Of a DNA stretch of 64,000 bases, positions 8,514 through 17,281 are shown piece after piece. The stretch covers positions 32,969 to 96,968 of the forward strand of contig JACIWK010000007.1 in assembly GCA_014360985.1 (NCBI GenBank), given 5' to 3'. The notes under the pieces were generated by a model, which ran no database searches, was not told the origin of the DNA, and saw only the letters and a list, made by a program, of their open reading frames with translations. The stretch is from Candidatus Bipolaricaulota bacterium. GTDB taxonomy: Bacteria > Bipolaricaulota > Bipolaricaulia > Bipolaricaulales > Bipolaricaulaceae. The translations under genes were made by a program, and so were the position numbers. Position 1 is the stretch's first letter. Each line of letters starts with the position of its first letter.

Positions 8514-9566
8514 TCAGCCGAACGTCCACCGCCCCTCGTCCATGACCGTCTGCCCATCGAGGAGCAACGTCGCCCGGGGGACGACGAAATCGGCGTGATA
8601 ATCAGCCACGTTGGCCCCGCCCATGTGTGAGTTGTCCCCAATGGCCACGTGTACGGTGCCCTTGATCTTCTCTGCCTCCAAGGTGATGTCCGTGCGCCGC
8701 GCGTTGGGGTTCGTCCCGACTCCCAGCTCGGCCAAGTGGCGACGGGCCCGCTCTTCTGCGGTAGGTTGGCGGCCTCCCAGGCCCAGCAAGTCCCGCAGGC
8801 GTTCGCCCACCTCCCCGCCGCCGTCCACGGCGACCACCGCGCCACAGGAGAACACCAGGCGCATCGGCTCAACGAGACGGTGATGCCATTCCGGCTCCAC
8901 GACCAGCACTCCCTCCGCCGTCCCCTCCACCGGGGCGATGTACGCCTCGCCCCCGGGCAGGTTCCCCCACGTGCCGGGACGAAGGTACAGACCGTCGTCC
9001 ACCCGCCCCTCCCGCCCCTCCAGACCGAACTCGAGGTCCGTGCCCGCGGGAGACCGCACCGTGGCCACACGGGCACCGGTGAGGCAGGCGGCGATCCTCG
9101 CCGTCTCCTGCGCGATGCGGCGGTAGTCCACGGCCAACGGGCCGTCTCGGTAGAACATCTCCGGAAGGAAGCGGGGCATGCTCGCCACCCGTGCCCCCGC
9201 CCGGCATGCGTCCTCCCGGGCGCGGGTATGGCTGAGGGAAAAGGAGGTGATAGCCACCACCACGTTCACTTCTCGCAGCCTTGCTGCCACCTCATCGCCG
9301 GGTTCGCTCCCCGAGCGTCCGGTGGCCGGGTAGGCCAGGAAACCTACCACACAGGCTGGCAGCTCTTCGGCGGCGATCTCCGCCACCTGGCGCGCCAACG
9401 CCGCCCGTTGGGACACTTCCTCAAGCTGCGAGACAGCCCACTCGCCCCACTGTTCGGGCGTCGGCACGTCGGTCACCACGAGCACGGACTCCCCGGCCTG
9501 GATCCCGAGGTTCACGCGCAGCATCCCCACCACTCCTGGACGGATGGTCTCCACTTCGATCCCCAT
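8514..9566 (-). CDS. M29-like aminopeptidase / NicX-type hydrolase, paralogue B
   Basis: A 350-residue paralogue of the next gene downstream, with VVTDVPTPEQWGEWA near the N-terminus, VRSPAGTDLEFGLEGREG in the middle and a C-terminal region holding GVGTNPNARR, GDNSHMGGANV and DYHADFV, which supply candidate metal ligands. The ATG at 9566 is chosen because GGGAGGTAGACCA precedes it. The same frame stays open upstream to 9737, but that stretch is the displaced C-terminus of the frameshifted racemase, not part of this protein. It is first of the pair on the minus strand. Confidence 0.8.
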   Translation of the reverse strand: MGIEVETIRPGVVGMLRVNLGIQAGESVLVVTDVPTPEQWGEWAVSQLEEVSQRAALARQVAEIAAEELPACVVGFLAYPATGRSGSEPGDEVAARLREVNVVVAITSFSLSHTRAREDACRAGARVASMPRFLPEMFYRDGPLAVDYRRIAQETARIAACLTGARVATVRSPAGTDLEFGLEGREGRVDDGLYLRPGTWGNLPGGEAYIAPVEGTAEGVLVVEPEWHHRLVEPMRLVFSCGAVVAVDGGGEVGERLRDLLGLGGRQPTAEERARRHLAELGVGTNPNARRTDITLEAEKIKGTVHVAIGDNSHMGGANVADYHADFVVPRATLLLDGQTVMDEGRWTFG

Positions 9567-9599
9567 TGGTCTACCTCCCGTTCTTGTGTTCAGCGCCAG

Positions 9600-10309
9600 A
9601 TCTTGGGGGGGGGGAGGAGGATAGGCGACTTTGCTGTGAGCGATGCCCATTTTCACATATGCCTCGGCCAGCTTCACCGCCGCTACCGCTGGTACGACCA
9701 CCGGAATCCCCAGGCCCCGTCGTAGCTCATCCGCCACCCCAGCAGTGACCCGCAGCCCAGGATCACGACCTGAGCCCCGCGGGCGACGAGCTCCCGCCCT
9801 GCCGTCAGCCCCACCTCCACGGCCCGGCGGCGATCACCGAGGTCGAGGACAGGAATGCCCATGGGGACTACAGCAACCAGCCGTCCCTCCACCCCCAGCA
9901 GCCGGGCCTTCCTCCACAGCCGAGGCATGGCCTCGGGGATGGTGGAGATGATCCCGAACCGGTCGCCCAGGAGGAGGGCGGCCACCTCGGCAGCCCCGCC
10001 CAGCCCGATCACCGGTATGGAGACCGCCTCCCGAGCCCCTTCCACCGCAGGATTGCCGAAGTAATATATTACCCCATCGGCGCCTTCCCTCTCAGCAGCG
10101 GTCACAGCCTCAATCAAGTAAGGCGCAACCAGCGCCTCGTCGTACACGCACTCGATGGACTCCGGCCCACGGGGAAGATGAACCACTGAGACCCTGGTCT
10201 CCTTGTCGGCAGCTTCTTGGCACAGATGGGGGACACCGTTGTTCCAATGATCGGTGGACACGGGCACGATCACACGAAGCTGGATCCCCACAGGAGGGAG
10301 TTTACCCAA
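9600..10309 (-). pseudogene. Second Asp/Glu/hydantoin racemase family gene, frameshifted
   Basis: Translation from the TTG at 10309 (start uncertain, no clear ribosome site) gives a racemase-like protein up to ILGCGSLLG, then leaves the family frame and ends at 9683. The missing C-terminus (VADELRRGLGIPVVVPAV to MGIAHSKVAY) continues in the next frame from about 9737. One extra G in the run of four at 9737-9740 would restore the frame. A C10 tract (minus strand) then follows at 9605-9614 before any stop. In addition, the first catalytic Cys expected in an 'ACFGDPG' motif is replaced (YYFGNPAVEG), while the second (GCG) remains. The gene may be a true pseudogene or contain an assembly error; the Cys change is independent of the frameshift. 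Confidence 0.8.
9605..9614. repeat. Homopolymer tract of ten G (C on the coding strand)
   Basis: A run of ten G within the junction between the damaged racemase gene and the M29-like gene. On the minus strand it encodes a proline run. Its length decides whether the racemase frame terminates or runs into the peptidase gene, so it is either a slippage-prone site or a likely place for a sequencing error. Confidence 0.9.
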
Positions 10310-10492
10310 GCTGGGCTCTCGCGGTCAGGTGACCGGGCTGCTACTGAACCTCGAGGGGCTGATCCCGCTCCTAACGTGAGAAAGGCGGAGCAAGTCCTAA
10401 TCCTTACTTTCTCCCCCCTCCCTGGATAGGCGCCAGAACCCTCCAACCTTAAGCCGGCCCTGGCTCAGCAAGAAGAGAATGACGGAGTCTCC

Positions 10493-10498
10493 TACAAT
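10493..10498 (+). promoter_or_regulatory. Candidate -10 box for uvrC
   Basis: TACAAT, 24 nt before the uvrC ATG, in a 213-bp region between divergent genes. No convincing -35 box is visible at 17 nt spacing. Apart from this box nothing else is recognisable in 10310-10522. Confidence 0.4.
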
Positions 10499-10522
10499 TC
10501 CCCAGGGAAAAGTGGAACGACC

Positions 10523-12361
10523 ATGGACCCGAAGGAAGCGTTCAAGACGAGACTGCAGGGCCTCCCAAGCTCACCCGGAGTGTACCTATTTTACGGGGGC
10601 AATGGATCGGTCCTCTACGTGGGCAAGGCCGCCTCCCTCCGCGACCGGGTCCGCTCGTACTTCCAGAAGCGCGGGCTCTCCCTCAAGGTCCGCCTCCTGA
10701 TGAAAGAGGCGCGCGACCTGGAGACGATCGTCACCGGAACCGAGGAGGACGCGCTCGTCCTCGAGGACGCGCTCGTCAAGAAGCACCGCCCGCGGTTCAA
10801 CACCCGGCTGCGCGACGACAAACGCTACCCCTACCTCAAGATCACCGCCGAGCCGTTCCCGCGCGTCCTCGTCGTCCGCCGCCCAGCGGACGACGGCGCC
10901 CGCTACTTCGGCCCGTTCACCTCCAGCCGCGCGATGCGCCGCGTGCTCAAGCTCGCCCACAAGCTGTTTCCGATCCGCACCTGCAACCTCCCGCTCGGGG
11001 AGAAGCGCTACGAGCGGCCATGCCTCCTCTACCACATCGGCCGCTGCTCCGGGCCCTGCGCGGGCCTCGTGAGCCCGGAGGAGTACGGGCGGGCGGTGGA
11101 CGCGGCGGCGCACCTGTTCGAGGGGCGGGTGGAACGGGTGGTGGAGGACCTCGCCCTGGACATGGTCCGGGCCGCGTCCGATGAGCGGTTCGAGCACGCC
11201 GCGCGGCTGCGGGACACGATCCAGGCCCTGGAGCGGATCCGCGAGCGGCAGGCAGTGGCCCTCCCCGACCCGGTGGACCTCGACGCGGTGGCGGTGGCGG
11301 TGAACGAGGAGCGGGGCCACGGAACGGTGCTGGTCGTCCGCGGCGGACGGCTCATCGGGCGGGAGGGGTTCCCCCTTGCGCTCCCCCCTGGCTCCACCCC
11401 CGAGGAGGCCCTGGAGGAGTTCCTCGACCAGTACTACACCCGCGCGACGGCGATCCCGCCCGAGGTGCTCGTGCCGCTGGCGCTTCCGGAGACCGAGGCG
11501 CTCGCTGCGTACCTCGCCGGGCGGCGCGGGGGGCGCGTGCACGTCGGCGTCCCCCGCTCCCCGGAGCGACGGGCGATCCTGGAGATGGCGGAGCGGAACG
11601 CGGCCCTCGCCCTGAAGCAGGCGGAAAAGGTCGAGCTTCTCCCCGCGGAGGAGGAGGCGGTGGACGAGCTCGGGGAGGCCCTCGCCCTCTCCGCCCGCCC
11701 GTGGCGGATCGAGGCGTTCGACATCTCGAACCTCCAGGGCGGCGAGGCGACCGGGTCGATGGTCGTGTTCGTGGGCGGTCGCCCGCGGCGGGACGCGTAC
11801 CGCAAGTTCCGGGTGCGGATCTCGGGCAAGCCCGACGACTACGCGATGATGGCCGAAGTGCTCCGCCGTCGGCTGCGCCACGGCCTCGCCGAGATCGCCG
11901 ACCCCGCGGTCGCACGGGGCCGGTTCTCCGACCTCCCGGACCTGATCCTGGTGGATGGGGGCAAGGGCCAGCTCGGGGTCGCGGAGCGGGCCCTGGCCGA
12001 GGTGGACCTGGGCGGGATCGAGGTCGCCGCCCTCGCCAAGCGCCAGGAGCTCGTCTACGTGCCCGGCCGCGCAGAGCCAATCCGCCTTCCCCGGGGTTCC
12101 CCCGCCCTCAAGCTCCTCCAGGAGATCCGTGACGAGGCGCACCGGTTCGCAATCGAGTACCACCGCAAGCTCCGCGAAAAGCGGGCGCTGGGAAGCCTGC
12201 TCGACAGCGTCCCCGGGATCGGGCCGAAGCGGAAGGCGTCGCTCCTCGCGCGGTTCGGGTCCGTGGACGGGCTCCGCCGGGCGACCCTCGAGGAGCTCCT
12301 CTCCGTGCCGGGGCTCCCCCGAACCACGGCCGAGCTCCTCTACAAGGCCCTGCGCGCCTAA
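10523..12361 (+). CDS. uvrC: Excinuclease ABC subunit C
   Basis: A 612-residue UvrC, the dual-incision nuclease of nucleotide excision repair, recruited by UvrB at lesions. Domains in order: GIY-YIG nuclease (about residues 12-95, with GVYLFYG and VLYVGKA, plus a conserved Glu in TEEDALVLE), a Cys-containing region with RTCNLPL and PCLLYHIGRCSGPC, the UVR/UvrB-binding coiled coil (about 200-235, HAARLRDTIQALERI), the RNase H-like 3' nuclease (IEAFDISNLQG, LPDLILVDGGKGQL) and a C-terminal tandem helix-hairpin-helix (SVPGIGPKRKASLLARFG, SVPGLPRTTAELLY). Length is standard. No uvrA or uvrB is in the window. Confidence 0.98.
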   Translation: MDPKEAFKTRLQGLPSSPGVYLFYGGNGSVLYVGKAASLRDRVRSYFQKRGLSLKVRLLMKEARDLETIVTGTEEDALVLEDALVKKHRPRFNTRLRDDKRYPYLKITAEPFPRVLVVRRPADDGARYFGPFTSSRAMRRVLKLAHKLFPIRTCNLPLGEKRYERPCLLYHIGRCSGPCAGLVSPEEYGRAVDAAAHLFEGRVERVVEDLALDMVRAASDERFEHAARLRDTIQALERIRERQAVALPDPVDLDAVAVAVNEERGHGTVLVVRGGRLIGREGFPLALPPGSTPEEALEEFLDQYYTRATAIPPEVLVPLALPETEALAAYLAGRRGGRVHVGVPRSPERRAILEMAERNAALALKQAEKVELLPAEEEAVDELGEALALSARPWRIEAFDISNLQGGEATGSMVVFVGGRPRRDAYRKFRVRISGKPDDYAMMAEVLRRRLRHGLAEIADPAVARGRFSDLPDLILVDGGKGQLGVAERALAEVDLGGIEVAALAKRQELVYVPGRAEPIRLPRGSPALKLLQEIRDEAHRFAIEYHRKLREKRALGSLLDSVPGIGPKRKASLLARFGSVDGLRRATLEELLSVPGLPRTTAELLYKALRA

Positions 12362-12365
12362 CCGG

Positions 12366-12371
12366 TATAAT
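12366..12371 (+). promoter_or_regulatory. Candidate -10 box for the M42 peptidase
   Basis: A perfect TATAAT 5 nt after the uvrC stop and 26 nt before the M42 GTG, leaving room for a short leader that carries the AAAGGAG ribosome site. No clear -35 at 17 nt, so activity is a suggestion. Confidence 0.5.
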
Positions 12372-12397
12372 CGCGCGCCGGATCGAAAGGAGACGCG

Positions 12398-13441
12398 GTG
12401 AATCTAGAACAGAAGCTGCAGAAGCTCTCGGATGCGTTCGGGGTGGCGGGGTTCGAGGACGAGGTGCGGGAGGTCCTCCACGAGATGGTCGCCCCCTACG
12501 CCGACGCGTGCGAGACGGACACCTTGGGGAACCTCATCTGCTCCCGCGGGAGCGGGGACGTGGTCATGCTCGACGCCCACATGGACGAGGTGGGGTTCAT
12601 GGTGAAGTGGATCGAGAAGGACGGGTTCCTCCGCCTCGCCCCCCTCGGCGGATGGGACGACCGGATCCTGATGGCCCACCGCCTCACGATCCGCACCCGG
12701 GATGGGCAGAACGTGTACGGCGTCATCGGCTCCACCCCACCCCACATCCAGTCCGACGGGGACCGCGACAAGGTGGTCCCGCTCGACGAGCTGTTCGTGG
12801 ACGTCGGGGCCCGAAGTCGAGATGAGGCGGATGCGTTCGGCGTGCACATCGGCGATCCAGCGACGATCCACTACCCGTTCCTGCGCCTGCGCGAGGGGTA
12901 CGTCACCGGAAAGGCGTTCGACGACCGGGCGGGGTGCCTCGTGGCCGCCGAGGCGCTGCGCCTCCTGGCAAAGGAGAAGCTCCCCTACAAGCTCGTCGTC
13001 TGCTTCTCCGTCCACGAGGAGGGCGGACTCCGTGGGGCCAAGGCCGCCGCGTACCGGATTGCCCCCAAGCTCGCCCTGTCCCTCGAGGGGACGATCGGGG
13101 CCGACATGCCGGGCGTCCCGGAGGCGAAGCAGCCGGTCCGCCTAGGTCACGGCCCGGCGATCACCCTCGCCGACCGTTCGATCACGGTGAAGCCCAAGCT
13201 CGTTCGGTTCCTGGAGAAGGTGGCTGACGAGAACGGGATCGCCTACCAGTACAAGCTCCCTGCCTACGGATCCACCAATGCGGGGGCAATCCACACTGAG
13301 CGGGGCGGGATCCTCGCCGGGGTGGTGTCCGTGCCGTGCCGGTACATCCACTCCCCGGTGTCGACCCTGTACCTGTCGGATCTCGAAGCGACGCTCAAGC
13401 TCGTGGTGGCCTTCCTCCGCAAGGCGGGGGACCTGCTCTGA
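12398..13441 (+). CDS. M42 family metallopeptidase (TET/glutamyl aminopeptidase-like)
   Basis: A 347-residue di-metal aminopeptidase of the M42 family (FrvX, TET, so-called CelM). Seen: DAHMDEVGFMV (first metal His and Asp), KAFDDRAGC (bridging Asp), HEEGGLRGA (catalytic Glu pair), a later Asp in a GTIGADMPG segment and the C-terminal HSPVSTLYLSDL (last metal His). These enzymes form dodecameric tetrahedral shells that trim peptides to amino acids in the cytoplasm. The GTG start is supported by AAAGGAG upstream. It adds to the peptide-degrading capacity at the left end of the window but appears to have its own promoter. Confidence 0.93.
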   Translation: MNLEQKLQKLSDAFGVAGFEDEVREVLHEMVAPYADACETDTLGNLICSRGSGDVVMLDAHMDEVGFMVKWIEKDGFLRLAPLGGWDDRILMAHRLTIRTRDGQNVYGVIGSTPPHIQSDGDRDKVVPLDELFVDVGARSRDEADAFGVHIGDPATIHYPFLRLREGYVTGKAFDDRAGCLVAAEALRLLAKEKLPYKLVVCFSVHEEGGLRGAKAAAYRIAPKLALSLEGTIGADMPGVPEAKQPVRLGHGPAITLADRSITVKPKLVRFLEKVADENGIAYQYKLPAYGSTNAGAIHTERGGILAGVVSVPCRYIHSPVSTLYLSDLEATLKLVVAFLRKAGDLL

Positions 13442-13536
13442 ACGACAGGTTCGGATCTTCACCCTCACGGTGTGTGGGCACCCCTCTGCTCGGATCAAAA
13501 TGTAAGGACCTGAACCTGCGACACTGGCGCACGACG

Positions 13537-14469
13537 TCAGTCGGCGGCCTCGATGCGAATCGAGCCGTTGCTCGTCCGCAGGTCCATCTCCGTCGCGGCC
13601 GGTGGGTTCAGCATTGCGTTCCAGTCCCGACCGACGGTGTTTCCTACCAGGGGGAGGTTCGTGGAGATCGTTCCGTTGCTCACGCTCGCCCGGAAGGCGA
13701 CCGCTGCCGCCCGCGGCACGCGGACGACGATGCCCCCGTTACTCGTCCGGAGCCGGTTGGACGCCGGTCCCGCCGGCTCACCGGTGTAGTGGATCCACCC
13801 GTTGCTCGTCTCCCCGTCCACCCGGCCCCGCACCCGCTCCAGCCGGATCTCCCCGTTCGAGGTGCGGACCGTGAGGTCGCCCACCCGGTCCGTGACCGTC
13901 ACCTGACCGTTGCTCGTCGTGAGCTGAGCAGTTCCCGCGCCTTGCCGAAGGAGGATCGCCCCGTTTGAGGTTGTGAGCCGGATCGATCCAATGATCGAAG
14001 TTGCCTCGATGGAGCCGTTCGAGGTGGGCACCTCGACCTCCACGATTTCGGGGACGACCACCTCGAAGTCGACCCCGCTGTGGCGGCCGACGTCTCCCGG
14101 CTGATCTGCCTGCCGGTACCGGAGCAGGATGGACGCCCCATCCGACGTAGCCGTGTACATGAGCTGGTCGAGCCTCCGCTCCGCGTCGGCCAGGGTCTGA
14201 CCCCGGCTGCGCTTCGTCGCCGTGATGGAAGCAGCCTGGAGGCCGCTCTCGCCGCGGATCGTGACCTGGCCGTGCGAGGATTCGACCACGAGACGCACTG
14301 ACTCCACCGCGGGTAGCGCGTGGTGCTCGACCTCGCTCGCCTCGACGCGGAAGGAACTGAACGTCCATTCGTCACATGCTGTGAGGCTGAACACGGCTAG
14401 AGCAAGCGCAATCCCGCCCCCACAGGCCCACAGACGACGCCGCTTCCTGCCCACGTTCAGTGTGTCCAC
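13537..14469 (-). CDS. DUF4097-type beta-helix lipoprotein
   Basis: A 310-residue secreted protein: a positively charged N-terminus (GRKRRRLW), a hydrophobic stretch and the lipobox LTAC at about residue 32, so it is predicted to be lipid-anchored. The mature part is a series of short beta repeats ending in TSNG or SNG (at least eight copies, such as VPTSNGSIE, LTTSNGAIL and VRTSNGEIRL), the signature of DUF4097 putative adhesin-like proteins. Each repeat probably forms one rung of a beta-helix. The start is a GTG; TATCAT lies 5 nt upstream, compatible with a leaderless transcript. Function unknown. Confidence 0.85.
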   Translation of the reverse strand: MDTLNVGRKRRRLWACGGGIALALAVFSLTACDEWTFSSFRVEASEVEHHALPAVESVRLVVESSHGQVTIRGESGLQAASITATKRSRGQTLADAERRLDQLMYTATSDGASILLRYRQADQPGDVGRHSGVDFEVVVPEIVEVEVPTSNGSIEATSIIGSIRLTTSNGAILLRQGAGTAQLTTSNGQVTVTDRVGDLTVRTSNGEIRLERVRGRVDGETSNGWIHYTGEPAGPASNRLRTSNGGIVVRVPRAAAVAFRASVSNGTISTNLPLVGNTVGRDWNAMLNPPAATEMDLRTSNGSIRIEAAD

Positions 14470-14676
14470 AGGGCATGATACTGCAGACGCTCGCCGGTTG
14501 GTGCTCCGAGCGACCTCCCTCGCCCCCGATTTCCTACCAGCTGGGCCCGTATGTGTTCAGATGATTCCCTGCCGATCAAGTCGCCCCCGCGGTGGGCTCG
14601 CGGAATGAGTTCGGCTCAAATCTTGATGGGTAACATCCGTCCAGCCTATGGTGGCCCGGGTCTTGCTCGCGCGGTG

Positions 14677-15528
14677 CTACTGGCGGCGGGCGAGGAGGTG
14701 CCGGCGGGGGGGAGAGAGGAGCGCGAGGAGGAACAGGGCGGTGGCGACGAGGACGATCGCCGCCCCGCTCGCGATCCCAGCATAGAACGAGAGGTAGAGC
14801 CCGACCACGCCGGAGAGGATCCCCAACACGGCGGCGAGGGCCATCATCCGCGCCATCCGCCGCGTGAGAAGGTACGCCGTCGCCGGCGGGGTGATGAGCA
14901 TTGCCAGGACAAGCGCTACCCCCACTGCCTTGAGGGCGATGACCACCGTCACCGCGATGAGGAGCAGGAGGAGGTACCGGAAAAGCCCCGTCCGCAGCCG
15001 CAGCGTGGCGGCGAACGTGGGATCGAACGATACAATGAGGAACTCCTTGTAGAAGAGAACGACCGTGAGCACGACCAGCCCTCCGATCCCCGTGGTGAGC
15101 CCGAGGTCGGTGGTGGAAACGGAGAGCACGTTTCCAAACAGGAAATGGGTGAGGTCGACCGCGTACCCGCGCACGGTGGAGATGAGGGCGATCCCGAGGG
15201 CGAACATCCCCGCGAACACGATCCCGATCGCCGTGTCCTCCTTGAACCGGCCCCGCCGGCTCACCGCCCCGATCCCAAGTGCGGCGACGATCGCCGTCCC
15301 GAGGGCCCACAGGAGGATCGGCCCCCGGTTTCCCCGGTGGACGAGGTACCCCACCGCCACCCCGGGGAGGATCGAGTGGGCGAGCGCGTCGCCGAAGAAC
15401 GCCATCCCCTGGAGGACCACGTACGTCCCCACCACGGCGCACGTTGCCCCCACCACCGCTGCGGCGAGGACGGCCCGCACCATGAACGGGTAGGCGAACG
15501 GGGCGGCGATGAGGTCAACGATGGTCAT
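14677..15528 (-). CDS. znuB: Zinc/manganese ABC transporter permease
   Basis: A 283-residue integral membrane protein of the ABC-3 family (ZnuB/MntB/TroC). The start ATG (MTIVDLIAAPFAYPFMVRA) has GAAGGAGGGGACC upstream. Family features: VVGTYVVLQGMAFFGDALAHSILPG near the N-terminus, then GYAVDLTHFLFGN and ALVLAMLITPPATAYLL. About eight membrane helices are expected. It overlaps the ATPase gene by 14 nt. Zinc is favoured over manganese by the His-rich loop of the binding protein encoded upstream, but this is inference. Confidence 0.92.
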   Translation of the reverse strand: MTIVDLIAAPFAYPFMVRAVLAAAVVGATCAVVGTYVVLQGMAFFGDALAHSILPGVAVGYLVHRGNRGPILLWALGTAIVAALGIGAVSRRGRFKEDTAIGIVFAGMFALGIALISTVRGYAVDLTHFLFGNVLSVSTTDLGLTTGIGGLVVLTVVLFYKEFLIVSFDPTFAATLRLRTGLFRYLLLLLIAVTVVIALKAVGVALVLAMLITPPATAYLLTRRMARMMALAAVLGILSGVVGLYLSFYAGIASGAAIVLVATALFLLALLSPPRRHLLARRQ

Positions 15529-16351
15529 GGTCCCCTCCTTCGCAGCACGTGTCGCTGAGGGCGATCGGTCCGGACGCTGTGTCGAAGATGCGCAGGCCGG
15601 TGCCGTACGCCTCCTGGAGCCGGACGGGGGTGAACACCTCGCCCGGGGGGCCGAACCCGATCGCGCGCGCGTTGAGGAGCAGGGCAAGGGGGAAGTGGGC
15701 CTGGGCGAGGTCGAGCTCGTGGAGGGCGACGATCGAGGTGATCTGTTCCGCCCGCAGCCGCCCGAGGAGCTCCAAGATCCCCTCCTGGGCCGGGGCGTCG
15801 AGTCCGGCCAGGGGCTCGTCGAGGAGGAGCACGTTCGCCTCCTGGGCGATGGCCCGGGCGATGAACATCCGCTGCTGCTCCCCGCCGGAGAGGCGATCGA
15901 TCGGGCGCCGCGCGAGAGGGGCGATCCCGACGAGGGACAGGGCCTCGGCGACCCGCTCCCGATCCGGCCCCCGGGGCCGGCGCAGGGGACCCAGGAGCGC
16001 CGTACGGCCCATCATCACCACGTCGGCCACCGTCACGGGGAACCGAAAGTCCACCCCCGGCCGCTGGGGGAGGTACGCGATGCAGATGTGCCGCGCCGGG
16101 CGGTGGCCGAAGATCCGCACCTCGCCCGAGGTGGGGGGGAGCGTGCCGGAGAGGACCTGGAGGAGGGTCGTCTTTCCCGCCCCGTTCGGCCCGACCACCG
16201 CCAGGAGGTCGCCCGGATCGAGCTGGAACGTGATCCCCTCGAGCGCTGTCTTCCCAGCGCGGACGACCGACACCGTCCGCGCCTCCACCGCCGGCCCTTC
16301 GCGGTGGAGGAGATCCGAGCACAACGCGCGGTGGGTGGGGATGTCCCTCAT
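15515..16351 (-). CDS. znuC: Zinc ABC transporter ATP-binding protein
   Basis: A 278-residue ABC ATPase. Walker A is GPNGAGKTT, the Q-loop lies in YLPQRPGV, the signature motif is LSGGEQQRM, Walker B is VLLLDEPLAGLD, and the switch His lies in IVALHELDLA. The C-terminus ends in CCEGGDHDH, a possible metal-binding tail. The start ATG (MRDIP) overlaps the znuA stop (ATGA) and the 3' end overlaps znuB, so the three genes form one translationally coupled unit. Confidence 0.93.
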   Translation of the reverse strand: MRDIPTHRALCSDLLHREGPAVEARTVSVVRAGKTALEGITFQLDPGDLLAVVGPNGAGKTTLLQVLSGTLPPTSGEVRIFGHRPARHICIAYLPQRPGVDFRFPVTVADVVMMGRTALLGPLRRPRGPDRERVAEALSLVGIAPLARRPIDRLSGGEQQRMFIARAIAQEANVLLLDEPLAGLDAPAQEGILELLGRLRAEQITSIVALHELDLAQAHFPLALLLNARAIGFGPPGEVFTPVRLQEAYGTGLRIFDTASGPIALSDTCCEGGDHDHR

Positions 16352-17235
16352 CCGCGGAGCGCCTCCACGATCCGCCGCACGTTCTCCCGCATGAACGACA
16401 GGTAGTCCGGGGCCGGTCCGTCCGGCGCAGACAGCGACCCGTGGAACAGGACCACCACCTGGGTGCCGGTGTCGCGGGCGAGCTGCGAGGCGAGGTCGGG
16501 GTTGAACTCTGCCGACACGAACACCGCTGGGACGCCCAAGGCGCGGATTCGGTCCGTGAGGGCGGCCATGTCCCGCGCCGACGGCTCGGCGAGCGTGCTG
16601 AACCCGGAGATGATCGCCCCCGCCTCCGCGAACCCGTACCGGGCGGCGAAGTACCCGAGGACCCAGTGGTCCGTGACCAGCACGCGCCGCTCGGGGGGAA
16701 TGAGCGCCACTTGGGCCTGGATCCACCCGTCGAGGGCGGCCAGCTCACTCCGGTACGCCGCGGCCCGGGCAGCGAACGTGTCTTGCCGGTCAGGATCCAG
16801 CGCCCCGAGGACCATCTCGATCGTGCGCGTCCACTCCGCCACGAGCAGGGGGTCGAACCACACGTGGGGATCCACCCCACCGTGGCCATCGTCCCCGTCC
16901 AGCGCGCGCAGGGGAAGCCCGGCCGAGAGGTCGACGACCTTCCCCCTGAGCTCCGGGGAGGCCAAGATCGGGGCCAGTCCCTCCTCGAGCCCCGCCCCGT
17001 TGATGAACGCGACATCGGCCGCGTGCAGGGCGCGGAGGTCGCGGGGACTGGGCTCGAACGTGTGGGGGTCCGTCCCGGGTGGGAACAGGACGACGAGCGA
17101 GACCTCCTCCCTCCCGATCTCCTTCACCACGTCGCCCACGATCGACGTCGTCGCCACAGCAGCGAGCGGGGCCCCGACGGCGGCGACGGAGAAAGCGACT
17201 GCCACTGCCCCAAGGAGCCACTTCACTGCGGACAT
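16348..17235 (-). CDS. znuA: Zinc ABC transporter substrate-binding protein
   Basis: A 295-residue cluster A-I metal-binding protein. Signal peptide: MSAVKWLLGAVAVAFSVAAVG. Metal-site residues are visible at DPHTFEPSP (His), in DPHVWFDP (His), in LVTDHWVLGYFA (His), and in VFVSAEFNPDLA (acidic). A short acidic and His-rich loop (DGDDGHGG) precedes the second His, as in zinc-specific ZnuA proteins. No ribosome site precedes the ATG; TACACT lies 6 nt upstream, suggesting a leaderless mRNA. First gene of znuACB. Confidence 0.9.
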   Translation of the reverse strand: MSAVKWLLGAVAVAFSVAAVGAPLAAVATTSIVGDVVKEIGREEVSLVVLFPPGTDPHTFEPSPRDLRALHAADVAFINGAGLEEGLAPILASPELRGKVVDLSAGLPLRALDGDDGHGGVDPHVWFDPLLVAEWTRTIEMVLGALDPDRQDTFAARAAAYRSELAALDGWIQAQVALIPPERRVLVTDHWVLGYFAARYGFAEAGAIISGFSTLAEPSARDMAALTDRIRALGVPAVFVSAEFNPDLASQLARDTGTQVVVLFHGSLSAPDGPAPDYLSFMRENVRRIVEALRG

Positions 17236-17241
17236 GGGTTC

Positions 17242-17247
17242 AGTGTA
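17242..17247 (-). promoter_or_regulatory. Candidate -10 box for znuACB, 6 nt before the start codon
   Basis: TACACT on the minus strand, separated from the znuA ATG by 6 nt and with no Shine-Dalgarno sequence between. Transcription would begin at or next to the start codon. No Zur-like palindrome was recognised. Confidence 0.4.
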
Positions 17248-17281
17248 TCGTTGGCCCCGCGCAGGGCGCAAGGAGGGGGCA

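Noticed and set aside
7485..8630. Long plus-strand open frame opposite the M29-like gene
   Set aside because: A GC-driven antisense frame; the minus-strand protein has clear domain features.
10586..12163. 525-residue minus-strand frame opposite uvrC
   Set aside because: UvrC is unambiguous and the antisense translation is low-complexity.
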